A stretch of DNA of 64,000 nucleotides, taken from positions 310,001 through 374,000 of the forward strand of contig NZ_JABRWO010000008.1 in NCBI RefSeq assembly GCF_013618625.1, read 5' to 3'. This stretch comes from Bremerella alba (lineage in GTDB: Bacteria > Planctomycetota > Planctomycetia > Pirellulales > Pirellulaceae). The notes below the pieces were generated by a model, which was not told the origin of the DNA, did not search any database, and worked only from the letters and a program-made list of their open reading frames with translations. This document shows, in pieces, positions 53,255 through 62,480 of the stretch. The first letter of the stretch is position 1. Every line of letters starts with the position of its first letter. Made by a program: the position numbers and the translations under genes.

Positions 53255-53352
53255 AGCCTCTTGTACCTGAGATTGAAGCAATGTCGATAAGGGCAGATTC
53301 TAAATATCCGTCCTCTATGCGAGATAGTTTTTGTGAAGATTGCGAGTGAAGA

Positions 53353-53802
53353 ATGGTCCAAAACGTAGTGATTTGCTTGGCGATGGGACTGATGTTGGGG
53401 TGTTCCGAATCTGGACGTCCTCCCATGGGAATTGTCGGAGGCACGGTTACCTTCGAGGGAAAGCCCGTTTCCGAGGGCTCCATCATCTTCGAGGTAAAAG
53501 ACGCTCGACCAGCGACGGGAAAGATTCAAGGCGGGAAAATCACGGACGTCACCACCTTCGAGCCTAATGACGGGGTCGCCGTCGGTGAGGCTGCTGTCGC
53601 CGTATACGCTTCCTCTAGCGAGGTCGCCTCGGCTGTCGTTGCATCACCCGATGTAAACCAGCCAAGGCTGCCCAAAGGTTACATGGGTTCCGGCCAAAGC
53701 TCGCTGATACCAGCGCGGTACAACAACCCTTCCACCAGCCAATTAACCTGTGAGATACACGCGGGAGAGAACCACTTGGAATTCGACCTGACCCAAAAGT
53801 AG
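53353..53802 (+). CDS. Small lipoprotein paired with the second DUF1559 gene
   Basis: 149 residues. Short signal ending in lipobox LMLGC (Cys at about 17), then a beta-sandwich-like domain (GTVTFEGKPVSEGSIIFEVKD) and the C-terminal HLEFDLTQK, resembling VFDLKRK of the lipoprotein at 31412-31825. Function unknown; position behind DUF1559 suggests envelope attachment of the same system. The following gene, a di-heme protein, starts 105 bp later. Confidence 0.78.
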   Translation: MVQNVVICLAMGLMLGCSESGRPPMGIVGGTVTFEGKPVSEGSIIFEVKDARPATGKIQGGKITDVTTFEPNDGVAVGEAAVAVYASSSEVASAVVASPDVNQPRLPKGYMGSGQSSLIPARYNNPSTSQLTCEIHAGENHLEFDLTQK

Positions 53803-53907
53803 TTGCGATTGGCATGACAATTTCGTTGCTGCCTTTGCAGAGTTGGCCTAAACAAGTGGTGGACCTAACGTCTATGTTTGTGTCAGCCAGTTGTGAAGGA
53901 GACTCTG

Positions 53908-55359
53908 GTGAGTCGAATCATCCCCCTGCTACTTGTCGCGTTCTTTCTCTTGTCGGTCGATACGCTTTTCGCTCAAGCCGAAGCCGACGATGACCCGGTT
54001 GTCCGAGGAAGAAAACTGTTTCTGCACCAGTGGAAGCCAGGAGACGAGCTAAGCCCCCAGGGCGACGGCTTGGGCCCGATGTTTAACGGGACGAGCTGCG
54101 TCGAGTGTCATTCGCTCGGTGGGGTCGGTGGCAGTGGCGAAAGCAAACGCAACGCACAGTTTCTTTCCTTCTTGCCAGAGTCCGGCAAGTTCACCGACGA
54201 TGGGATCAAGAGTTTTCTCGGACGCTTGAAGGGGATGCACCCTGATTTTGTCGACGACAAGGATCAGTTCTCTTTCGGTGTTCTGCTGCATCGGCAAAGC
54301 ACGACCCCAGATTACGCGGCCATCCATGACGAGGTCACGACACCGCTGCCATCTAATTACGACTCTCGGCTGCGCATTCGGCGGATGCTTAGTCAACGCA
54401 ACATTCGCCCAGTCGATGCCCTGCCGCTTAAACTGGTGACCTATCAAGACGAGCTGCAATATGCCTTGGCCGAACGCAACCCGCCGCAACTGTTTGGCCT
54501 CGACGCCATCGACCGCAGAATTACCGAGGGCGACCTCAAGAACATCGTCAAAGCTCAAGAGACGAGCCGCACCGGGGTCTCAGGCCGCCTGGCCGGCAAG
54601 TTCGGCTGGCGAGGTCAGATGCGAGACTTAGATCTTTTCATCAAGGGGGCATGTGCGACGGAGATTGGGCTTCAGGTTCACGAGTTTGAGCAGACGAAGG
54701 ATCCTCTGCGTCAAGATTATTCCTTGAAGGGAACGGACTTGAGCAAGGCTCAGATTGACGATCTTATTCGATACGTGCGCAGCTTGGACGTGCCTAGTCA
54801 GGTGCTTCCCAACGATCCGCAGCAACGCAAGATGATCGCCGAGGGAAAACAGTTGTTTGCCAACATTGGCTGCGCCGAGTGCCATGTCGAAAATGTGGGT
54901 TCGGTTTCCGGCGTTTACTCCGACTTTTTACTGCATCATATGGGGCAACAATTTGAAGACCCCATCCCGGCCGAGCCAGTCGCGAAATTCACCGAACGCG
55001 AACGGATGGATGTCATCGTCAGTTATCACGGCATGAGGCGCCGCGCTGTCACGACTGAACTGGTCAAGACAATGGAAGTCGGCCCCGAGCAGCACACCGA
55101 GTACAAAACGCCGCCGCTGTGGGGTGTCGCCGACTCGGCCCCTTACCTGCATGACGGCCGAGCGACCACACTTCGAGCAGCGATTGAATGGCACGGTGGC
55201 GAAGCGTACTCGTCGTTCCGGCGGTTCTCGCTAATGAGCGAAGAGAAACAGTTCAGCCTGCTCAAATTTCTGGAGTCGCTCAAAGCCCCTCAAGATGCCC
55301 AAGAAGCACCGCCGCAATTGACCGATAGCGTAGCAGATAACGGCGCGGCGCTACGGTAA
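53908..55359 (+). CDS. Di-heme c-type protein, DUF1111-like (copy 1)
   Basis: 483 residues from GTG 53908 with AAGGAGA in front. Signal peptide ending FAQA-E. Two c-type heme motifs: C64-V-E-C-H68 and C322-A-E-C-H326. The ending TPPLWGVADSAPYLHDGRATT is typical of di-heme oxidoreductases of the DUF1111/MauG-like group. Periplasmic, probably oxidising or reducing a small molecule or protein; substrate unknown. It forms a tandem pair with the next gene and the heme positions match exactly. Confidence 0.9.
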   Translation: MSRIIPLLLVAFFLLSVDTLFAQAEADDDPVVRGRKLFLHQWKPGDELSPQGDGLGPMFNGTSCVECHSLGGVGGSGESKRNAQFLSFLPESGKFTDDGIKSFLGRLKGMHPDFVDDKDQFSFGVLLHRQSTTPDYAAIHDEVTTPLPSNYDSRLRIRRMLSQRNIRPVDALPLKLVTYQDELQYALAERNPPQLFGLDAIDRRITEGDLKNIVKAQETSRTGVSGRLAGKFGWRGQMRDLDLFIKGACATEIGLQVHEFEQTKDPLRQDYSLKGTDLSKAQIDDLIRYVRSLDVPSQVLPNDPQQRKMIAEGKQLFANIGCAECHVENVGSVSGVYSDFLLHHMGQQFEDPIPAEPVAKFTERERMDVIVSYHGMRRRAVTTELVKTMEVGPEQHTEYKTPPLWGVADSAPYLHDGRATTLRAAIEWHGGEAYSSFRRFSLMSEEKQFSLLKFLESLKAPQDAQEAPPQLTDSVADNGAALR

Positions 55360-55527
55360 CTTTCATCGCGATCGGTTGATGCATTGCGTGCTGTTTTCTC
55401 TCGGTGAAATGGGATGCGGTTGTCTGTGCAAAATGTTTGCAAGCATGGAAGCAATCGCATACACAGAGAGGGGGAGGCAACCCTCTCTTCAGCTTACGGA
55501 GTCGCTTTGTTGGAAAAGGGAATTAAG

Positions 55528-57018
55528 ATGACTCGCATCACGTCACTTCTTGCGTTGGGCGTTCTTCTCACGATCAGTTCGCCGCTGTTCGCTCAGTTTG
55601 CAGCTTCAGACGACATGGTCGATCGCGGCCGCGAGTTGTTCGTTCATCAGTGGGAACCCAACGACAAGCTAAGTCCCAACGGCGATGGCTTAGGGCCGCT
55701 GTACAACGCGACAAGCTGCGTGGCGTGTCATGCCCAAGGAGGCGTCGGAGGAAGTGGCCCCAAAGACCACAACGCTCAGATGCTGGCCATCGTTCCGGAG
55801 CCTGGCAAGCTCAACGCTCGAACAGCCAAAACGTTCCTCAATCGCTTGAATACAATGCATCCCGAGTTTGTCGATTCCGAGGGACGCTATTTCACCGGAA
55901 TCCTTTTGCATCGCTACAGCACAACGCCTGAGTACGCCGAGGCCCACCAAAAGGTAACGACGCCGTTAGAAGAAACGATCGAGTCGCGTAGCCGAGTTCG
56001 GCGAATGCTCAATCGTCGTGGCATTTCGGAAATCAGCCTCTTGCCGTTGAAGCTGGTGATCAACCAACGCGATATGCAATATGCCCTGGCCGAGCGTAAC
56101 CCGCCCCAGCTTTTCGGAACGCATTTAATCGATACGTTAATCGACGATGGCGATATCGAAGCGATCGCCCAGCAGCAACTGCAAAGCAACAAAGGTGTTT
56201 CCGGCCGCTTTACGGGGCGATTTGGCTGGCGTGGACAACTGGAAGATTTAGACCTTTTCGTCAAAGGTGCCTGTGCCGCCGAGGTCGGGCTCCAGGTTCA
56301 AGAGATGAACCAATCGAAAGATCCACTTAAACCCGACTACCAACTCAGCGGAATCGATCTTACTGCGGAGCAAACCGACCAGTTGGTTGCCTTCGTTCGC
56401 TCGCTGCCGCGTCCTGAGCAGGTCCTGCCGGAAGATCCCAACGAGCGTAGCTACGTGAATCAGGGAGCCGTGCTTTTCGATGCGATCGGTTGTGCCGAGT
56501 GCCACGTGCAGGATGTCGGACAGCTAAGTGGCGTCTTCTCTGACTTCCTGTTGCATGATATGGGACCGGAATTTGAAGACCCCATTCCGGCGAAGAAGAT
56601 TAAGGTTACCAGAGTCACCGCAGGCGTGACGATGCCGTCGTACTATGGTGCCGATCCGATTCGAGCGACTGAAACGTACTATACCGTTGAAGAACAAAAC
56701 CACTTCAAGGAATATCGCACCCCGCCGCTCTGGGGCGTTGCCGATTCGGCCCCTTACCTGCATGATGGTCGCGCGACAACACTTCGTGCAGCCATTGAAT
56801 GGCACGGAGGAGAAGCGTTGGCCTCGCGGGCAAACTTTGCTCAGCTCCACGAACGAGAGCAAGTCGCGTTGCTCAAATTCCTCGAATCGCTTCAAGCACC
56901 CAAGACAGCCGAAGAAACCCCCGACCGGATCGTCGGCAAACAAGTGGCAGAGCCTGGGGAAAAGAAGATCTCTAGCATCCCCAGTGGTACAATCAAAGCG
57001 GTGGCCGCGCGTAAGTAA
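55528..57018 (+). CDS. Di-heme c-type protein, DUF1111-like (copy 2)
   Basis: 496 residues from ATG 55528. Signal peptide ending LFAQ-F. Hemes at C64-V-A-C-H68 and C322-A-E-C-H326, the same positions as copy 1, and most of the surrounding sequence is shared (GRELFVHQWEPNDKLSPNGDG, ALAERNPPQLFG, APYLHDGRATTLRAAIEWHG). Differences are largest after the second heme (VTRVTAGVTMPSYYGADPI) and at the C terminus. A duplication with divergence, so a related but distinct substrate or a partner subunit is possible. Confidence 0.9.
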   Translation: MTRITSLLALGVLLTISSPLFAQFAASDDMVDRGRELFVHQWEPNDKLSPNGDGLGPLYNATSCVACHAQGGVGGSGPKDHNAQMLAIVPEPGKLNARTAKTFLNRLNTMHPEFVDSEGRYFTGILLHRYSTTPEYAEAHQKVTTPLEETIESRSRVRRMLNRRGISEISLLPLKLVINQRDMQYALAERNPPQLFGTHLIDTLIDDGDIEAIAQQQLQSNKGVSGRFTGRFGWRGQLEDLDLFVKGACAAEVGLQVQEMNQSKDPLKPDYQLSGIDLTAEQTDQLVAFVRSLPRPEQVLPEDPNERSYVNQGAVLFDAIGCAECHVQDVGQLSGVFSDFLLHDMGPEFEDPIPAKKIKVTRVTAGVTMPSYYGADPIRATETYYTVEEQNHFKEYRTPPLWGVADSAPYLHDGRATTLRAAIEWHGGEALASRANFAQLHEREQVALLKFLESLQAPKTAEETPDRIVGKQVAEPGEKKISSIPSGTIKAVAARK

Positions 57019-57038
57019 CGCCACAGGGTGCGACAGAT

Positions 57039-57063
57039 CCACGGCTGGCTCGTTCAGCCGTGG
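57039..57063 (+). repeat. Inverted repeat between the di-heme and GH71/99-like genes
   Basis: CCACGGCTG (57039-57047) and CAGCCGTGG (57055-57063) pair perfectly with a seven-base loop. No T-run follows, so a weak or Rho-dependent terminator, or a leader hairpin, is possible. Confidence 0.5.
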
Positions 57064-57104
57064 CACCCACAAACCGCTTTGACTTGGACCTTGAAGGATT
57101 CGCT

Positions 57105-58364
57105 ATGCAAACTTGGGCAACCCCTTCCCTGCCCTGCTCGCTTGGTCGGTTGCTGGTCGTGCTGTGCTTGGTCGCGATCAGCTGCTCGGCGAGCGATCTC
57201 TTCGCTCAACAGTCGCAACCGGTGAATGCGACCACGCTCGATGGCAAGGTCCTGTGTGGCTATCAAGCCTGGTTCCGCTGTCCCGAAGACGGAACCAACT
57301 TGCACTGGATGCACTGGAGCCGCCAACCAACGATCACTCCGCAGTCGATAACCTTCCAGATGTGGCCTGATCTGTCCGAGTTTACACCGACGGAAAAGTA
57401 TGCTGTTCCCGGCATGAAGTATCCAGGCGGAACGCCCGCGTATCTGTACAGCAGCGTGCATCAGAAAACGATCGAGCGGCATTTTCAATGGATGCAGCAG
57501 TATGGCATCGATGGTGTGTTTGTGCAGCGTTTTTTAGTCAATTTGCGGCAACCATCCTTCGATACGATTCTCGATCACGTACGTACTTCAGCCGAAGAGT
57601 CCGGGCGAACGTTTGCCGTTTGCTACGATTTATCAGGCTACCCTTCCGAACGGATCGTGGGGCGTCTGACCGACGATTGGAAACAGCTTTGCGACGAGCG
57701 AAAAGTAACACGGGACGAGCGCTATCTCGATCACGATGGACTGCCGGTCGTCTTCATCTGGGGGCTCTATCCCGATCGCTTCTCAGCCGATATTGCCCAT
57801 CAGCTGATCGACTTCTTTCACGAAGAAGGACCTTATCGCGCGACGGTCATCGGTGGTGTACCTAATAATTGGCGTAGCGAGACCAGCCAGAGTTGGACCT
57901 CTGCGTTTGGCAAGTTGGACGTGATCAGCCCCTGGAATGTCGGCAATATCGAAATGCGCGGCGGAGATAAGATCGCCCACACGCATGTCTGGAAAGAAGA
58001 TCTCGCCACAGCCCAACAAGCTGGCACCAAGTTTCTGCCGGTCATCTATCCCGGTTTCAACTGGACGAACCTAAAAGGCCCCTTGGCTCAAAGAGACACC
58101 ATCCCACGTCGCGGCGGTGCATTCTTCTGGGAACAGTTTGTCGCGGCGAAGAAACTTGGAAGCGGAATGGCCTACGTCGCCATGTTTGACGAAGTCGACG
58201 AGGCCACCGCGATCTTCAAAGTGACCAACGATCCGCCATTGGAAGCCAATTGTGCGACCTACGAAGGGCTGCCATCCGATTGGTACCTTCGCCTGACCGG
58301 CGAAGGGGCAAAGATGATCCGAGGAGATGCGCCCCTCCACGAGCGAATCCCCATCCAACCTTAG
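57105..58364 (+). CDS. Secreted GH71/GH99-like protein
   Basis: 419 residues from ATG 57105 with a signal peptide (LLVVLCLVAISCSASDLFA). The fold is suggested by VLCGYQAWFRCPEDG, YGIDGVFVQRF (a catalytic-face strand), LPVVFIWG and the late MFDEVDEATAIFK, in which a Glu typical of GH71/99-like proteins occurs. These enzymes act on alpha- or beta-linked polysaccharides; the substrate is not clear. It lies 86 bp after the second di-heme gene and ends five bases from the stop of the convergent esterase gene. Confidence 0.75.
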   Translation: MQTWATPSLPCSLGRLLVVLCLVAISCSASDLFAQQSQPVNATTLDGKVLCGYQAWFRCPEDGTNLHWMHWSRQPTITPQSITFQMWPDLSEFTPTEKYAVPGMKYPGGTPAYLYSSVHQKTIERHFQWMQQYGIDGVFVQRFLVNLRQPSFDTILDHVRTSAEESGRTFAVCYDLSGYPSERIVGRLTDDWKQLCDERKVTRDERYLDHDGLPVVFIWGLYPDRFSADIAHQLIDFFHEEGPYRATVIGGVPNNWRSETSQSWTSAFGKLDVISPWNVGNIEMRGGDKIAHTHVWKEDLATAQQAGTKFLPVIYPGFNWTNLKGPLAQRDTIPRRGGAFFWEQFVAAKKLGSGMAYVAMFDEVDEATAIFKVTNDPPLEANCATYEGLPSDWYLRLTGEGAKMIRGDAPLHERIPIQP

Positions 58365-58368
58365 CCGG

Positions 58369-59208
58369 CTATTTGCTATCGGTTAAAACCCATCCGAGCG
58401 AGCCGAGAAATTTGTCCATCTCTTGGACTGTCTCGTTGTACCAACGATGATTATCCCGACTGTGGTTGAAGAAACCATGCCCTTGTCCTTCGTAGACACG
58501 AAGTTCGCTGATGACCCCAGCCGCTTTCATCTCTTGCTCAAACCGCTTGGCTGTCGAGACTGGGATCAAATTGTCTTTGGAGCCGAGAAACACGATCGAC
58601 GGCGGATCGTCGGCGCTGATGTTGTGGGCCGGCGAAAATTCCTGGAAGCGATCTTTGACCCGTTTCTGTCCCCAGCCATCGGGGCCGTTGTCGTAGACCG
58701 GATTGAACAGCACCATTGCGTTGGGCTTGGTCGACACGTCTTGTTTCTCTTGGTCGACCGTGCCGAGATAAGCCGCCAGATGACCCCCTGCCGAGCCGCC
58801 TGCCGTCGCGATGCGACTCGGGTCGATGCCTAACTGCTTCGCGTGCGAGCGAACCCATCGCATGGCGTCCAATGCATCCTCTGTGCACGTTACCGGTGGA
58901 TCGTCGTTTTTGCGGTCGAGCAACCGGTATTCGACCTGAATGGCGACCATACCTTGCTCGGCCAGGTGCTTGCTGTGTTCGGTAAACTGCCCTGGGGCAC
59001 CTCCAACCCAGCCGCCACCATGAAAGAAAACAATCGCCGGCCGGCTATCCGTCTTCTTCCACTGCTCTGGCTTGGTGACATACAGCTTGAGTTCGCGTCC
59101 GTCGACCGTCTTATAGATGGAAGGTTTGCCTACCGGCGGCACAGCGAAAACAGATGAAACAAACAATAGCAGGAAAGAGAAAATTAAGACTGGGCGAATA
59201 TTCAGCAT
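58369..59208 (-). CDS. Exported alpha/beta hydrolase (esterase/lipase, HSL-like)
   Basis: 279 residues from ATG 59208 with signal peptide (VLIFSFLLLFVSSVFA-V). Catalytic parts of the HSL type: HGGGW oxyanion motif, GGSAGGH nucleophile, SKDNLIPV for the Asp and GQGHGFF for the His. A periplasmic carboxylesterase, likely to remove acetyl groups from sugars (inference). Divergent from the FloA-like gene. Confidence 0.88.
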   Translation of the reverse strand: MLNIRPVLIFSFLLLFVSSVFAVPPVGKPSIYKTVDGRELKLYVTKPEQWKKTDSRPAIVFFHGGGWVGGAPGQFTEHSKHLAEQGMVAIQVEYRLLDRKNDDPPVTCTEDALDAMRWVRSHAKQLGIDPSRIATAGGSAGGHLAAYLGTVDQEKQDVSTKPNAMVLFNPVYDNGPDGWGQKRVKDRFQEFSPAHNISADDPPSIVFLGSKDNLIPVSTAKRFEQEMKAAGVISELRVYEGQGHGFFNHSRDNHRWYNETVQEMDKFLGSLGWVLTDSK

Positions 59209-59362
59209 CGTAACTCTCGCGGATGAGATCGGGGGGGGAAGTACTGAGCGTATCGTAGTCAATTGCCAAGCGACACGCGAATTTTGGCGTTTGATTTTAT
59301 CTCCCCTCTTGCTGAGGTATCATCAGGCATGGTGGTGCAACACTTCTCGCCGAGGCGGCTCA

Positions 59363-59686
59363 ATGGACGCAAAAAGCTTTATCTTCGGTCTGCTGTCGGG
59401 GCTTCTCTTGGCGGTCGTTCTTTATTGGGTATCGACCTTTTTCAGTATCTTTCGCCCTTGGTTGCAAGTCTTGATGTCCGGCGGTAAGGCATCCGTCTTT
59501 CAGATACTGGGTATGCGGCTTCGTGGGTCGAACGTGAAACTCGTAACCGAGGCCTACATCATGCTCGTTCAGCGTGGACAGAAGGTTTCTCTCAGCCAGG
59601 TTGAAGCGCAGTACCTGGCCCGGAAGAATGTCATTATGAATAGCCAGGATCTGATGCAGATCGTCGAGCAAAACCAGGGTGCGTAG
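59363..59686 (+). CDS. Stand-alone FloA (UPF0365) N-terminal domain
   Basis: 107 residues. A transmembrane helix (FIFGLLSGLLLAVVLYWV) and then a segment matching the N-terminal part of FloA: WLQVLMSGGKASVFQILGMRLRG, split by GMRLR, and EAQYLARKNV where FloA has ESHYLAGGNV. FloA is about 330 residues and continues with an SPFH/coiled-coil part; here the frame stops after IVEQNQGA. FloA organises functional membrane microdomains. The short form may act as a membrane adaptor or be a remnant; no FloA remainder follows. ATG 59363 overlaps nothing; longer starts upstream have no support. Confidence 0.72.
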   Translation: MDAKSFIFGLLSGLLLAVVLYWVSTFFSIFRPWLQVLMSGGKASVFQILGMRLRGSNVKLVTEAYIMLVQRGQKVSLSQVEAQYLARKNVIMNSQDLMQIVEQNQGA

Positions 59687-59792
59687 CTGTCTGGTTAGAA
59701 ATCGTCGCATGAAACCATGACTTACAGGACGAATTCCGCTACATTACGGCACATCACTGTCACACCTTCTACCAGGGCAAAAGGAAAGCACC

Positions 59793-59981
59793 ATGAAGTT
59801 AACCGATTTCTACAACGAAGTTTCCCGCAGCGTCGACACCGATAAGACCGAAATCACCGTCGCGGAAACCAAACGCGTCCTCAGCGAGGCCTTCCTGGCA
59901 CTGGCCAAAATGGACGCCGCTGAAGCGTTCGATACCGTCAGCAAAGGAATGACGACCGCCAAGAAGAAGCTTTCCAAGTAA
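59793..59981 (+). CDS. Small helical protein
   Basis: 62 residues, ATG 59793 with AAAGGAAAG in front. Predicted to be helical (VAETKRVLSEAFLALAKMDAAEAFDTV), Lys-rich at the end. No transmembrane helix, no known family. It follows the FloA-like gene by 106 bp in the same direction, so may share its transcript. Real because of the good ribosome binding site and codon use. Confidence 0.65.
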   Translation: MKLTDFYNEVSRSVDTDKTEITVAETKRVLSEAFLALAKMDAAEAFDTVSKGMTTAKKKLSK

Positions 59982-60097
59982 GCGGATACGGCAAAGCACT
60001 TTCGCCTTCGCCAATTATTACCGCGGCGAAGGCGAGAACTCGCTTAGCGTTTCAAGCTGTGCGTCTGGAAACGTGAACAGAGGCGGCGAACATGGTA

Positions 60098-61288
60098 TTA
60101 GGGCATCGTACGAAAGTATCGCTCAATGGCCATACCCAATTGGCGACCTACCGTCATATAGCCTGTTTGCGTACTATGGGGCGTGTTCCAGGCCGTTTCA
60201 AGCGTAACAGCCACGACGTGATCGGCCGTGTTCTTGGTGACCCAATTCTTGCTAATCTTGGTCCAGTTCTTGTCATAGCTTGCCCCTGATTCGCGTCTTT
60301 CTCCTTTGAATGCCAAGGGGCCCGTGATTTCCAACTGCGATGTCGCGAGGAAGTGGTCGAGGTTGCGATTTCCTTCTTCCGAAAGGTAGTCGGTTGTGGT
60401 GGTGTAGTAGTATGGCCATTTGGCCCCTGCGTCGGGGTTGTGCAGATCAACAAACAAGTCGAATGTTCCGTCTTGGTCTTGCTTAAGAATCTGCTGCTGA
60501 GCCACTTTCACACTGTTCCAGTGAGGCTGCTCGCTCCAGTCCCGGTTGTGATCTTGCGGGGTTTGATTCTTCCCCCCTGCTCCGATTGCCACGTTGTCGA
60601 TATCCATCACCGGCACGATCGTGATGAGCGACTTCTGCCGCAGCGCGCTCGCACGCGGATCGTCACTGAGTAACCACTGCACCAGACCTTGGCAGACCCA
60701 ACTAGAGCCTGATTCCCAGGCATGTTGCCGCGCTTGAATCCAAATCCCTTTCCGCAGCTCGTCTGACACACCTTCGGCGTGGATTCGTAAAGCAGGAACT
60801 GTCCGGCCCGCGCGTGTTTGGCACAGTTCAATAGCCTCGACGTGAGGGCCGTTCTTGGCGGAATCGCTTACGAGTCTCTGGGCATCTTCCACCCGAAATG
60901 GCGGTCCCCACGCGAACCAGCAAGTCGTTTCGTCCACTTGCTGCTGATAAACAATCCGTTTCCTGTTGCGTTTGCCTGCGGACGTTTGCTGCCAGATGAT
61001 GTTGTCGGTGCTAAACGCGGCCTGAGTGGGTGTTGCCCAGGGGGCAGTGCCCACATCTAACGTGATTGTTTCGCCAGGTTCGATGCCGGTGACCTGAAAG
61101 TACCACCAACACTCCCAGCCCCGCTTGGGGTTTGCCTCTGGCTCGATACGAATGAGTCGCTTCTGTTGATCGACCTCGATTACTTTTGCTGAGCCACCCG
61201 AGAAGTCGCTATCGACTTTGAGTTCCCCGGCCAGTAGCATGCTGACCGGACCAAGCAGGATTAGCAAAACAGTTTCGAGACAACGCAT
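60098..61288 (-). CDS. Exported M14-type zinc carboxypeptidase with N-terminal beta domain
   Basis: 396 residues from ATG 61288. Signal peptide (VLLILLGPVSMLLAGE). An N-terminal about 130-residue beta-sandwich domain precedes the M14 fold. Zinc ligands are seen as HAWE in RQHAWES, with the third His in DLHNPD, and the catalytic Glu in LETAWN. The layout resembles the CCP/deglutamylase-like branch of M14. It would trim C-terminal residues of peptides in the periplasm. Third in a minus-strand row after sulfatase and esterase, 86 bp from the esterase stop. Confidence 0.85.
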   Translation of the reverse strand: MRCLETVLLILLGPVSMLLAGELKVDSDFSGGSAKVIEVDQQKRLIRIEPEANPKRGWECWWYFQVTGIEPGETITLDVGTAPWATPTQAAFSTDNIIWQQTSAGKRNRKRIVYQQQVDETTCWFAWGPPFRVEDAQRLVSDSAKNGPHVEAIELCQTRAGRTVPALRIHAEGVSDELRKGIWIQARQHAWESGSSWVCQGLVQWLLSDDPRASALRQKSLITIVPVMDIDNVAIGAGGKNQTPQDHNRDWSEQPHWNSVKVAQQQILKQDQDGTFDLFVDLHNPDAGAKWPYYYTTTTDYLSEEGNRNLDHFLATSQLEITGPLAFKGERRESGASYDKNWTKISKNWVTKNTADHVVAVTLETAWNTPHSTQTGYMTVGRQLGMAIERYFRTMP

Positions 61289-61374
61289 TGGGCAGGCTCC
61301 TACCAGGACAGGAGTGATAAGCAAGAATCGCTTATCGTAGCACGCATTGTGGTCAGCTTGAAACGAAAAGAGGA

Positions 61375-62445
61375 TTACTCCGACGTTCGATCAGCGACAT
61401 ATGCGTCCAGCCAGTCAATGACTTTCTCGCCAGCGTCCCACGGCAGTGCGTGCCCTTGTCCGTGATTCAGGAGCCCGAGTTGTACCGGCTCTGGGTAATA
61501 AGCACGCCACACCTCTTGCCCCACGTGTAGTGCGGGCCAGCTTCGCTCGCCATCGGCGCAACCGCGGCCCGTTTCACCACCGAGAATGAGAAACGGTCGA
61601 CCGGCGATCAATGAAACGAGCTCGGCATGCTTGCGTGGGAAGCCTTCTTGCTTCACGTCACTTCCCAGATACCACACGGCGTCCCAGTTGCTGAAACCGA
61701 TCTCGATCCCCCCCTCACTGGCAACCGCCGCGCAGATGCGATCGTCCATCGCTGCCAGATACAACGCTTCTTTCGCCCCGAGCGAGTGCCCGTAGGTTCC
61801 GATACGCTGGGGATCGACCGCATCGAGGGAAAGGAGCACATCGACCGCTCGCATCCCATCGGCCAGCATCACGGCCATTCCCTTGCTACCGGGATGATTC
61901 TTCAGAGCCGCTGTGGTTGAAGCCTTGTAGTTGTTCTGTTCCCACAGATAGTTCTCTGGGCAGATGACCAGAAAACCGTGCTCGGCGAGTCGCAAGCCCA
62001 TGTGCCGCGCTGGCTCGGCGTCGAGGCCCACCAACTTGTCAAATGTCCCCGTACTCGTTCCGTGAAACGCAACGATTGCCGGTAGCTTTGCGTCGGCAGG
62101 GTCGTGAGGAATCAACAGATAGGCTCGGACCATCCGTCCCGGTTCGGCCTGATAGCGAACCAACCGCCGGGTGCAGTGCTCCAGGCGTTCTTGCTTAATT
62201 GTTTCCATCTGCAAAGGAAGTTCCGGAAACGAGTACGCGCCCAGAAACGTCTTCCACTGATCGCGAAGCCGGCTGCGTTCCTGTTGCCAGGCTTCGAGGC
62301 CAACCATCGCAGGACGCCCTGCTTGACCGCTCGTGGATAACTCTTTCGGAGGCGTATTCACCTCGGCCAGCCAGGTTACGTCTTGCGCGGCGAGAGAGGA
62401 GATCGTAAGCGCGCAGAAGAACAGCGAAACGAAGCAGCGAATCAT
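61375..62445 (-). CDS. Exported dienelactone-hydrolase/acetylxylan-esterase-like hydrolase
   Basis: 356 residues from ATG 62445 with signal peptide (FVSLFFCALTISSLAA-Q). Nucleophile elbow GHSLGAKEALYLA, and the late GHALPW with the His; the Asp of the triad is not certain. Planctomycete homologues are annotated as prolyl-oligopeptidase or acetylxylan-esterase types. Lies 35 bp downstream of the sulfatase stop in the same direction, so probably co-transcribed with it; together they would deacylate and desulfate glycans (inference). Confidence 0.82.
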   Translation of the reverse strand: MIRCFVSLFFCALTISSLAAQDVTWLAEVNTPPKELSTSGQAGRPAMVGLEAWQQERSRLRDQWKTFLGAYSFPELPLQMETIKQERLEHCTRRLVRYQAEPGRMVRAYLLIPHDPADAKLPAIVAFHGTSTGTFDKLVGLDAEPARHMGLRLAEHGFLVICPENYLWEQNNYKASTTAALKNHPGSKGMAVMLADGMRAVDVLLSLDAVDPQRIGTYGHSLGAKEALYLAAMDDRICAAVASEGGIEIGFSNWDAVWYLGSDVKQEGFPRKHAELVSLIAGRPFLILGGETGRGCADGERSWPALHVGQEVWRAYYPEPVQLGLLNHGQGHALPWDAGEKVIDWLDAYVADRTSE

Positions 62446-62480
62446 GGCAGGTTCTCTAGGGGAAAGTAGTGGCGGGCAGG

